Below are positions 19,081-26,732 of a DNA stretch of 64,000 bases, piece after piece. The notes under the pieces are model-generated. The model did no database searches and was not told where the DNA came from. It saw only the letters and a program-made list of their open reading frames with translations. Origin of the DNA: an uncultured Myxococcales bacterium (GTDB taxonomy: Bacteria > Myxococcota_A > Polyangia > Nannocystales > Nannocystaceae). The stretch is taken from NCBI GenBank assembly GCA_902826865.1, contig CADEGN010000003.1:1-64000 (forward strand), in the 5' to 3' direction. Made by a program: the position numbers and the translations under genes. Numbering within the stretch: position 1 is the first letter of the stretch; each line of letters opens with the position of its first letter.

Positions 19081-20775
19081 ATGATTCGACGTATCTCGAG
19101 GATGGGCCCGCTCGTCGTCGGGACTGCGCTGGCCGGTGGATGCTACGCGGGTGGGTCAGGCTCGAACGCGATGGACGATGCGGCCGACGGTTCTGGCTCC
19201 GCCGCCGATGGCGATGACGCCGACGACGGACCGGGCGCGTACCCCGATGAGTTGCCGGCGCCAAGCCACCGCGTCGCACGACTCACCCATGAGCAATGGG
19301 ACAACACCGTCCGCGATCTCTTTTATCTGGATAGCGCGACGGGCCTGGCGGGCGAGTTTCGGCCTGATGCGGGCGTGTCCGGCTACTTGTTCGATAACGC
19401 GGCGCACAACCTGAGTGTCGACGAAGCCCTGTGGTCGGGCTACACCGTGGCTGCGGCCGAGGTTGCCGAGCTGGCCGCGAGCGATCCCGAGGTGCTCGCC
19501 GCGATAGGCAGCGGCGAGGATCCCGAGGCGTTTGTGCGCACATTCGGTCGGCGTGCGTTCCGGCGCGCGCTCGACGACGAGGAGATCACGCGCTATGTCG
19601 CACTCTTCGACGCCGCGCCGGAACTCTACGGGGTTACGGCGAGCTTCGAAGTGGGGGTGCGCCTGGTACTCGAGACGATGTTGCAATCGCCGCACTTCCT
19701 CTACCGCATCGAGCGAAGCGACGCCGTCGTTGGCGATGTCATCCCGCTCAGTAGCGACGAGGTCGCGTCGCGCCTTTCTTACTTCCTGTGGCGGTCGATG
19801 CCCGACGACGAGCTATTTGCTGCCGCCGACGATGACCTGCTGCGCGACCACGTGGAGATCGAATCCCACGCCCTCCGTATGCTCGCCGACCCCCGCGCCC
19901 GGCCCGTCGTTGGGTACTTTCACGACGCGCTTCTCGACGCCGACAAGATCGCGAATGCTGACCCGAACAGCACGATCTACGATGTTCCCCTCGATCTCGG
20001 CCAGCGCGCGCTGCAGGAGCAGCGGCGATTCCTCGAAGATATCGTGTTCGACAGCCGTGGAAGTTGGCGCGACGCATTGACGTCCTCGAGCACATGGGTC
20101 GACGCCGAGCTCGCTGCGGTCTACGGGCTTACCGGCGACTTCGGATCGGAGTTCGTCCGGGTCGAGCTCGATAGCAGTCAGAGGCGCGGTCTGCTCACGC
20201 ACGTCGGATTCCTGGCCGCAAATGCCACGTCTGTGCAGCCCGATCCGATCCACCGCGGCGTGTTCATCGCCAAGCGCCTGGCATGTGCAACGCTGCCTCC
20301 GCCGCCTGACAACGTGCCGCCCCTGCCGCCGATCGACCCGAGTCAGACGAACCGGCAAGTGATCGAGACGCTGACGGAGCAGCCGGGCAGCAACTGCGCG
20401 GGCTGCCACGCCGGCATTATCAATCCGTTCGGCTTTCCGTTCGAGAGCTTCGATGCCGTGGGCGCGTACCGGACGCTCGACAACGGCCAGCCCGTCGATA
20501 CGTCTTCAAGCGTTCCGCTGGGTAACGAGGTCACCCAGGTCGGCAACGCGCTCGACCTGGTGGTCGCGCTCGCGGAGAGTGAAGCGGTTCACCGCTGCTA
20601 TGCGAGCTACTGGGTGCAGTACGCGTTCGGTCGAGTGCTAGCGGATGAGGATGGCGCGTTGGTCGATCGGCTCGGCATTGGTTCCGCCGCCGACGATCTC
20701 TCGATCGAGGATCTTCTCGTCGGCGTCGTCACATCACGAGCATTCCTGAGCCGTGCAACGGAGGAGCTGCCATGA
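19081..20775 (+). CDS. DUF1592/DUF1588/DUF1585 lipoprotein (second copy)
   Basis: A 564-residue lipoprotein whose ATG follows a GGGAG ribosome site. The signal is MIRRISRMGPLVVGTALAGGC. It has the same domain order as the protein at 4710-6374: THEQWDNTVRDLF (DUF1587), FRRALDDEEI, a DUF1592 region with RLSYFLWRSMPDDEL, a DUF1588 block with CAGCHAGIINPFGF, and a DUF1585 tail. The CAGCH is a likely heme-binding motif. The gene overlaps the DUF1552 gene by four bases (20772-20775), repeating the organisation of the first pair. Confidence 0.85.
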   Translation: MIRRISRMGPLVVGTALAGGCYAGGSGSNAMDDAADGSGSAADGDDADDGPGAYPDELPAPSHRVARLTHEQWDNTVRDLFYLDSATGLAGEFRPDAGVSGYLFDNAAHNLSVDEALWSGYTVAAAEVAELAASDPEVLAAIGSGEDPEAFVRTFGRRAFRRALDDEEITRYVALFDAAPELYGVTASFEVGVRLVLETMLQSPHFLYRIERSDAVVGDVIPLSSDEVASRLSYFLWRSMPDDELFAAADDDLLRDHVEIESHALRMLADPRARPVVGYFHDALLDADKIANADPNSTIYDVPLDLGQRALQEQRRFLEDIVFDSRGSWRDALTSSSTWVDAELAAVYGLTGDFGSEFVRVELDSSQRRGLLTHVGFLAANATSVQPDPIHRGVFIAKRLACATLPPPPDNVPPLPPIDPSQTNRQVIETLTEQPGSNCAGCHAGIINPFGFPFESFDAVGAYRTLDNGQPVDTSSSVPLGNEVTQVGNALDLVVALAESEAVHRCYASYWVQYAFGRVLADEDGALVDRLGIGSAADDLSIEDLLVGVVTSRAFLSRATEELP

Positions 20776-22196
20776 AGATGATGGGCAGACGTGCGGTGCT
20801 GCGAGGCGTCGGTGGGATTTCACTGACGTTGCCGGTGCTCGAGGGCCTCCTGCCGCGGAGGGCGAGGGGAGGCGGCGCGGCGATCGAACCCTTCGCAGTT
20901 TTCTTTCGCCAGGCCAACGGTGTGGCCGCGGCGCAGTCGAGCGACGTCGGTGAAGAGCCCGAGCGCTTCTGGCCCACGCAGCTGGGCGCGCTTTCGGCCG
21001 CGACAATGCTGCCGGGCGAGCGCGCCGTCGGCGAGCTCGTCGATCACGCGCCGCGACTGCTCGTTGTCGGCAACGTCAACAAGGACGGCTTCGACTACGG
21101 CTGCGGACATGCGTTTGGGATGATGACAGGGCTAACCGCGCAGGGCGTGTTCGATCCAAGCGCCACCGAGCCCGAAGCGAACGGCGAGTCTCTCGACCAC
21201 CGCATCGGTCGCGAGCTCAACTCCGGGGGGCGTGACTCCTTGTTTCTCTACGCCGGCTCGACGTCTGGGGCGCTCGGCGGCGGTGGGTGTTCGTATCGCG
21301 GGCCGGGCGATCGTCGGGAGTTCATCCACAGTCCGGTGCAGGCGTACCAGCTAGTTGCCGGTCTCCCTGGGCAGGAGCTCGACGAGACGCTCGTCGCCCG
21401 CAAGAAGAGCATCAACGATCTCGTCCGCGGCGAGATGACCTCCTTGCTCGGGGGCACGAAGCTGAGTGGCGATGATCGCCTTCGTATCGAGCAGCATCTC
21501 GACGCGATTCGCGACCTCGAGGGCGCGCTGGGTTGCAGCCTGAGCGCCGACCAAGAGATGATGCTCGAGGGCATGTCGGCTGGCTACGATAGCGAGGATG
21601 GCCGCCTGGTCCTTGCCGCCGCACGCTTGCATATCGACGTCGCCGCGCTCGCGATCGCGTGCGGCTATACGCGGTCGGTGGCGATCCAGATCGGCGTGTC
21701 GAACAACAATACGACCCGCTTCGAAAACCTCGACAACGGCACCCTGATGGAGAACTACCACTACGTTTCCCATCGCTTGCTCTCCAACGGTGACACTGGC
21801 GAGATCATCCCCAACTCGGACATCCTTCACCACCACGTGGACGTTCAGCACGCGCGTACGTTCAAGCACCTGCTCGATCGACTCGTCGAGCACATCGCGC
21901 CAAACGGTCAGCCGCTCCTCGACTCTGGCGTCGCCATGTGGTGGAACGACCTTGCGAACGGTCCCGACCACAGCCGCTTCAACTGCCCGGTGATCCTCGC
22001 CGGCAGTGCGGGGGGCTACCTCAAGCAGGGGCAGTATGTGCGTGCCGACGGGGGCGACTATGACGGCAACAACGCGAAGCTGCTTAACACCATCGGCACT
22101 GCGGTTGGCCTCACGAACGCTGCCGGTGGTCCGCTGGACGACTTCGGTGATACGTCATTCGTCTCAACGGGCTTGCTCGACGCGATCCGTGCGTGA
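20772..22196 (+). CDS. DUF1552 family exported protein (second copy)
   Basis: A 474-residue protein beginning MKMMGRRAVLRGVGG, a Tat-like signal, followed by the DUF1552 pattern: FFRQANGVAA near the N-terminus, GCGHAFGMMTGLT, ELNSGGRDSLFLYAGS, and a late HYVSHRLLSNG / DILHHHVDVQHAR histidine-rich region. It overlaps the DUF1592 gene before it. Sequence identity to the copy at 3235-4713 seems low from reading, so this is an old duplication or a separately acquired pair. Confidence 0.85.
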   Translation: MKMMGRRAVLRGVGGISLTLPVLEGLLPRRARGGGAAIEPFAVFFRQANGVAAAQSSDVGEEPERFWPTQLGALSAATMLPGERAVGELVDHAPRLLVVGNVNKDGFDYGCGHAFGMMTGLTAQGVFDPSATEPEANGESLDHRIGRELNSGGRDSLFLYAGSTSGALGGGGCSYRGPGDRREFIHSPVQAYQLVAGLPGQELDETLVARKKSINDLVRGEMTSLLGGTKLSGDDRLRIEQHLDAIRDLEGALGCSLSADQEMMLEGMSAGYDSEDGRLVLAAARLHIDVAALAIACGYTRSVAIQIGVSNNNTTRFENLDNGTLMENYHYVSHRLLSNGDTGEIIPNSDILHHHVDVQHARTFKHLLDRLVEHIAPNGQPLLDSGVAMWWNDLANGPDHSRFNCPVILAGSAGGYLKQGQYVRADGGDYDGNNAKLLNTIGTAVGLTNAAGGPLDDFGDTSFVSTGLLDAIRA

Positions 22197-22206
22197 GGGC
22201 GGTGTG

Positions 22207-22755
22207 TCACAGGCCCGGCAGCGGTAGCGTGTCGCGCCAAGCGTACGCGATCTTGGTGGTGGGCCGCGAACCGAGCTGAATCCGTTCGTCGGCGATCGCA
22301 ACCGCACCGCAGCCCTCGTAGACGAAGCGCGCGTCATTCTCGGCGAGGACCCACACCATCACCGGCGCGAGTCCCCGCTCGACGATCTGCCAGAGTGCGT
22401 GGACCAACAGCCGTCGCCCAGCGCCGCGGCGCTGCCAGGTTGGATGGAGGTAGAGCTCGTAGATCTCACCAAGGCACGAAAATCTCCGATCGCGCTGCGG
22501 CCCACACCACGCGTAGCCAAACGGCAGGTTGTCATCGTCCTGGGCGATCCAAACGTGTTCGCCGGGCGCGCGCTCCCCGATGGCCCGCCGCATGCGCTCC
22601 CCATCTCCAACTACAATTCGCTCGAGCGTGCGCGCGGGGATGATCTCACGGTAGGCGGCGCGCCAGCTCGCCGCGCGCACGAATGCGAGCCGCGGCGCGT
22701 CCCCCGGTCGCGCGGCGCGAATCGAGAATGACTGCGTCGGTGCCCCCACGGGCAT
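22207..22755 (-). CDS. GNAT family N-acetyltransferase
   Basis: A 182-residue protein with GNAT architecture: FSIRAARPGDAPRLAFVRA at the N-terminus, then the acetyl-CoA-binding motif A IYELYLHPTWQRRGAGRRLL (the R/Q-x-x-G-x-G/A loop), and a C-terminal strand with Y-x-x-C-G-A. The substrate cannot be told. Its start overlaps by 28 bases the likely start of the divergent radical SAM-peroxiredoxin gene at 22728, so the control regions of the two genes must be shared or internal. Confidence 0.8.
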   Translation of the reverse strand: MPVGAPTQSFSIRAARPGDAPRLAFVRAASWRAAYREIIPARTLERIVVGDGERMRRAIGERAPGEHVWIAQDDDNLPFGYAWCGPQRDRRFSCLGEIYELYLHPTWQRRGAGRRLLVHALWQIVERGLAPVMVWVLAENDARFVYEGCGAVAIADERIQLGSRPTTKIAYAWRDTLPLPGL

Positions 22756-24239
22756 CTGGGCAGGTTAGCACTCCCGCGTGTCGCTGCGCTATCCTGGTCG
22801 GAAGGAGGATCCAAACGTCCCTGGCAAGTCATTCTGGGACAGGCCGCGCGCGCCGCCGTGCCGACCTAAAAACAGGCACCACTTGCAACAGCAATTGCGT
22901 GTTCTGTGTGATCGGCGATCACCTGTTCACCGGCGATCGCACCACCGAGGCTTGCATTGCCGAACTCCGCGAGAGCCGAGCGACCTGCGACGATGTCGTG
23001 TTTACGGGGGCCGAGGTCAGCATCCGTCCGGACTTCTTTACGCTCGTGCATGCCGCCCGGCAGCTCGGGTACCAGCGGATCCAAGTGCAGACGAACGGAC
23101 GCATGTTCGCCTATCGCGAGTTCTGCGAGCGCGCCGTTGCAGCTGGCGCCAATGAGTTTTCGCCCTCGATTCACGGCCATCAGGCGAAACTCCACGACGG
23201 TCTAACGCGTGCGGAGGGGTCATTCGCCCAGATCGTTTCGGCGATCGAACACTTGGTCGCCCTCGGCCAACGCGTCGTGACGAACACGGTGATCACCAAG
23301 CAGAACGCGCGGCACCTTCCCGCTTTGGCCCGCATGCTGATCGATCTCGGCGTCGCGCAGTACCAGTTGGCTTTCCCGCACCCTACAGGACACGCGGCGA
23401 CGTATTTCGCGGGCGTGGTGCCGCGGATGTCGGAGATCGCGGAGTACGTGCACGCAGCGCTCGCGCTCGGCCGTGCGGCCGGGGTGATGTGCATGGCTGA
23501 AGCGATCCCTTTTTGCCACATGCACGGCTACGAGGACGCCGTCGCCGAGCTTCACATCCCGCCGACGGAGATCGTTTACGACGGCTACGTGGTGCCAGAC
23601 TACGCGGCCGATCGGATCGCCCGCGGCAAGGTTCGCTTCGCCGGATGCGCGACCTGCCGGTTCGAGCCGATCTGCGAGGGTCCGTGGAAGGAGTACCCGG
23701 CGCGCATGGGTGACGCCGAGTTTATCGCGGTCCCCGGGCCGCGGATCGTCGACCCTGCGCTGGTGTTGGACGGTCGCTGGCGAGCGCTCGGCCGCGTTGT
23801 ACCGCCGACGGTGCGCGCCGGCGCAAGCTGGCGCGCTCTCTGCTTCGTCCCCGAGGCTGGCTCACCGGCGTGCAGCCGCCAGCTTCGGGGCTTGGTCCGC
23901 GATCGTACGCGCTTGCGCGAGGCAGGCATCGACGTCGTGGTGATCTCGCCTGATCGGCCCGAGGTTCAGCTGGCCTGGGCCGCTGGCTGCGGATCATCCC
24001 TGGCGCTCATCTCGGACGTTGATCACAGCCTTGCCGTCGCCTGCGATGCGCCCGGGCGCACCAGCGTCATCGTCGATCCCAACGGACGCATCGCCCACCT
24101 CGTGCTCGACGTTGATGTCGACGCCCATGCGGCCCAGCTCGTCGCAGCGATCGTTCGTCTTCGCGCTCCGCCGCGCCCGCTCGGTGTTGCCGAAGACCTG
24201 GTGGTCCTCCGCCGAAACGTCGCTGGAGCGGCTCCGTGA
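22728..24239 (+). CDS. Radical SAM enzyme fused to a peroxiredoxin-like domain
   Basis: A 503-residue protein and the first gene of the Hxs-type cluster. Residues 53-60 hold the radical SAM motif CNSNCVFC. The usual GGEP motif appears as TGAEVS (near residue 94), a marked departure. An auxiliary cysteine motif CATCRFEPICEG (C307, C310, C316) closes the SPASM-like part. Residues ~367-475 look like a peroxiredoxin/AhpC-TSA domain: LCFVPEAGSPACSRQ (peroxidatic-type C382), VVVISPDR, LALISDVD and TSVIVDPNGRIAHLV. I know of no standard enzyme with this fusion. The ATG at 22728 is the only canonical start that keeps the domain; a Shine-Dalgarno-like AAGGAGGA at 22802-22809 points to a shorter form from CTG 22821. 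The end overlaps the next gene (GTGA). Confidence 0.82.
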   Translation: MTASVPPRASGQVSTPACRCAILVGRRIQTSLASHSGTGRARRRADLKTGTTCNSNCVFCVIGDHLFTGDRTTEACIAELRESRATCDDVVFTGAEVSIRPDFFTLVHAARQLGYQRIQVQTNGRMFAYREFCERAVAAGANEFSPSIHGHQAKLHDGLTRAEGSFAQIVSAIEHLVALGQRVVTNTVITKQNARHLPALARMLIDLGVAQYQLAFPHPTGHAATYFAGVVPRMSEIAEYVHAALALGRAAGVMCMAEAIPFCHMHGYEDAVAELHIPPTEIVYDGYVVPDYAADRIARGKVRFAGCATCRFEPICEGPWKEYPARMGDAEFIAVPGPRIVDPALVLDGRWRALGRVVPPTVRAGASWRALCFVPEAGSPACSRQLRGLVRDRTRLREAGIDVVVISPDRPEVQLAWAAGCGSSLALISDVDHSLAVACDAPGRTSVIVDPNGRIAHLVLDVDVDAHAAQLVAAIVRLRAPPRPLGVAEDLVVLRRNVAGAAP

Positions 24240-26038
24240 AGGCGCTGATCAAGGTCGGCTACGCGTGCAACGAGCACTGCACCTTTTGCCACACCCAGGA
24301 GCTCCGCGAGATCCAGGGCACGAGCGCCGACGTTGAACGCAAGATCGATCGCGCCAAAGCTCTTGGCCACACGATGGTCGTGCTCTCGGGCGGCGAACCG
24401 ACGATCCGACCTGAGCTCATGCATTGGGCCGGACGCGTCGCTGCCGCCGGCATGGACTTTGGTCTCGTTACCAACGGGCTCGTCCTCGCCTACGCTGAGG
24501 TCCTCGAACGCCTCCTCGCGCTGCGCCTACGTTACGTGTACATGTCGCTCCACTGTGGCGTGGGGGAGACCCACGATCGAATGGTTCGAGCGGAGTCGTT
24601 CGCCACGGCTCTGCGAGCGCTCGACAATCTCCAGGGCCGCGGATTGCAGCTGACGGTCAATTGCGTGGTGACGCGCGCCAACCTCCGACAGCTGCGCTCG
24701 CTCGTCGATGTGATCGCGCCACGCACCGATGCCGTGCTTAAGTTCTCGGCGGTCGAACCGAAGGGAGGGGCCCTGCGCCTGCACGACCTTGTGGTCCCGC
24801 GCATCTCAGAGTCCGCGGCCGCCGTGCTCGACGCGCTCACCTACGGCCGGGCGGTGATGCCCGGGGGCGATGCTCGCCTGCGTCACGGTGGATTTCCGCT
24901 GTGCCTGCTGCCCGGCTTCGAGCACTCCTACGACGATCTGCGCACCCACGCCTACTGGACGATGGTTGAGACCGACGAGGCCAACTTCTACCCCGTCGAC
25001 GATCGCAACAAGCAGCATCCGTCGCCGACGTGCGACGATTGCCGGCTTCGCGGGCCGTGTCCCGGCCTGTTTCGCGCGTACCACCAACGCTACGGCGCCG
25101 ATGAGCTGCGGCCGCAGACGCTCGGCGTCCGCGGCAACGCGTTCGACTGGGTGCTCGAAGCAGTCGATGATGCGCCGTCGCAGGGATGCCCGCTCCGCGA
25201 CGACGGTGTGACTCCGTGGGAGCCGGCACGGCATCTCTTCGTGCGTCACCAGGGCCGCGTTGCCCGCTACCGCGCGACGACGCGCGATTTTCACGACGAT
25301 ACGCTCACGCGGGCAAAGCACGAGCTCGGGCAGATCTACCTCGACGCCTCTCGCAAACCCGCGCCGAACGATTTTGCCCGCGATCTCGTCAAGCTATCGC
25401 GCAGCGAGATGTGTTCGCCGTGTCCGGAGCGGGCGCACTGTACGGGGATGTTCGAGCCCGAATTCTCCGACGTGTTCGAACGCGACGACGCCGCAGTGCG
25501 AACCCGGCTCGCAGCCTTGGCCGGCGACGTGCTGGAGATCGGCTGCGGATACGGGCGCACCACCGATGTTTGGCGCCCCGGCCTCGAGGGGGGCACGCTG
25601 CGCTACACGGCGGTCGACCCGGACCCGGAGGCGATCGCAGCCACGCAGGCCGCGCTGCCGGCCGCAACGCTGCACTGCGGCGAAGCCGAGCTTGTGCTGA
25701 CCGCACTGCCGACCGGCGGCTTCGACCACGCGGTGGCCCTGCACGCCTGGAATCATCTCGGCGATGCTGTGGCGGTGATCGATGCCCTCGCGCGCGTCGT
25801 CCGTCCTGGCGGCGAGCTGTGGCTGGTCGACGATGGCGTGTTCGGGCTGGCCCGTACGCGGGCCCAGCACGAGCTCGCGCAGCGCAGCGAGGCGGCGTTG
25901 CAGCACCACCGCAACGACGATGCCGGGCGCGCCCATGCGAGGATCGCGGGGCGCGGCTGGACGTTGGTGGAGCGCCATGACGTCGGGCCCACCACCAGCA
26001 ACCAGTGGCTGCTACGCTACCAGCGGTGCCCGACATGA
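24236..26038 (+). CDS. Radical SAM enzyme fused to a SAM-dependent methyltransferase
   Basis: A 600-residue fusion starting at a GTG that overlaps the preceding stop. The radical SAM motif CNEHCTFC is at residues 11-18, with a canonical SGGEPTIRP at 51-59. Auxiliary cysteines follow in CDDCRLRGPCPG (C266, C269, C275) and again in CSPCPERAHC (C393, C396, C402). Residues ~430-600 form a class I methyltransferase: motif I VLEIGCGYGRT, an acidic AVDPDPEA strand end, and the post-motif VRPGGELWLVDDG. It probably installs a radical modification and a methyl group, or a related change, on a peptide. The methyltransferase may instead act alone. The gene ends in an ATGA overlap with the next gene. Confidence 0.85.
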   Translation: MKALIKVGYACNEHCTFCHTQELREIQGTSADVERKIDRAKALGHTMVVLSGGEPTIRPELMHWAGRVAAAGMDFGLVTNGLVLAYAEVLERLLALRLRYVYMSLHCGVGETHDRMVRAESFATALRALDNLQGRGLQLTVNCVVTRANLRQLRSLVDVIAPRTDAVLKFSAVEPKGGALRLHDLVVPRISESAAAVLDALTYGRAVMPGGDARLRHGGFPLCLLPGFEHSYDDLRTHAYWTMVETDEANFYPVDDRNKQHPSPTCDDCRLRGPCPGLFRAYHQRYGADELRPQTLGVRGNAFDWVLEAVDDAPSQGCPLRDDGVTPWEPARHLFVRHQGRVARYRATTRDFHDDTLTRAKHELGQIYLDASRKPAPNDFARDLVKLSRSEMCSPCPERAHCTGMFEPEFSDVFERDDAAVRTRLAALAGDVLEIGCGYGRTTDVWRPGLEGGTLRYTAVDPDPEAIAATQAALPAATLHCGEAELVLTALPTGGFDHAVALHAWNHLGDAVAVIDALARVVRPGGELWLVDDGVFGLARTRAQHELAQRSEAALQHHRNDDAGRAHARIAGRGWTLVERHDVGPTTSNQWLLRYQRCPT

Positions 26039-26514
26039 GTGAGTCCCTCTTCGGTATGCCCCCCGCCAACGTCGACGCCGACATCGCCGAGGGTCGGGTC
26101 GCGCTGACCGTCGACACCTCGCTGCATTCGCTCGATGCGATCTACGCGGCGGCCTATGCGTTCATCGGCCGGTGCTATGTGCTCCTCGAGCGGCCCGCGC
26201 CCGAGCGCGTGCGGGTGGTGCTCGCTCCCAAGCCAAGCGGTGCCGACGGGGACGCCTTGCGGGCGCTGATCGGCGAATTCGCCAACGAACTGCTCTCGGC
26301 CACGTGGCGGCGCGAGATCACGCGTTCAAACCGTGCGCTGATCGAGGCCGTCACCATGCAGGCGTTCGCAGGTGCCCTTGGGTCGCCATCGCTCGACGAC
26401 CTCGAGGCGTTTCAGTTTGGCGACGAGCCATTCGAGGACCCCCTCGGGATCGCGCAATCGTGGGAGGAGAAGTACCGCAAGAAACCGCGGACGCCCGAGG
26501 AGCCCACCGAATGA
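26035..26514 (+). CDS. HxsD-like protein, long form
   Basis: A 159-residue protein. The N-terminal ~95 residues fit the small HxsD family of His-Xaa-Ser systems: VALTVDTSLHSLDAIYAAAYAFIGR, then YVLLERP, RVRVVLAPK and GEFANELL. The family is found beside hxsB/hxsC radical SAM genes and is presumed to help bind the precursor. The C-terminal ~65 residues (to KKPRTPEEPTE) are extra compared with the usual ~100-residue HxsD. It starts by an ATGA overlap with the methyltransferase fusion and ends by another with the next gene. Assignment is from pattern and context. Confidence 0.72.
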   Translation: MSESLFGMPPANVDADIAEGRVALTVDTSLHSLDAIYAAAYAFIGRCYVLLERPAPERVRVVLAPKPSGADGDALRALIGEFANELLSATWRREITRSNRALIEAVTMQAFAGALGSPSLDDLEAFQFGDEPFEDPLGIAQSWEEKYRKKPRTPEEPTE

Positions 26515-26732
26515 TCGAGCTCCGGTTTCATCGCGATCTCTACGCGGGCACGGCGATCGACAGCGCGTTGGGCCGGTTTGCTGGGGTCGCGCGGTTCGTC
26601 CGCCGTGAAGATGGCGCAGACTTCGTCGTCGAGGTCCACGCGCAATCGCCCGGGCGCGAGCGCACGGTTGCGGGCGAGCTGGCCAACTTCGCCCTCGGAC
26701 TCACCGTCGAAGCCGGAGGACCCGATCGATGA
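26511..26732 (+). CDS. HxsD-like protein, short form
   Basis: A 73-residue protein, MIELRFHRDLYAGTAIDSAL at its start. It has the same pattern as the gene before it: a first strand, Tyr, an Ala-rich helix, a 'FVVEV' strand, and a closing GELANFAL that parallels GEFANELL in the longer protein. I therefore read it as a minimal HxsD paralog. Both of its ends are ATGA overlaps, with the long form upstream and hxsB downstream, so it is made in step with both. It is too short to be an enzyme and probably acts in peptide recognition or as a subunit. Confidence 0.65.
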   Translation: MIELRFHRDLYAGTAIDSALGRFAGVARFVRREDGADFVVEVHAQSPGRERTVAGELANFALGLTVEAGGPDR

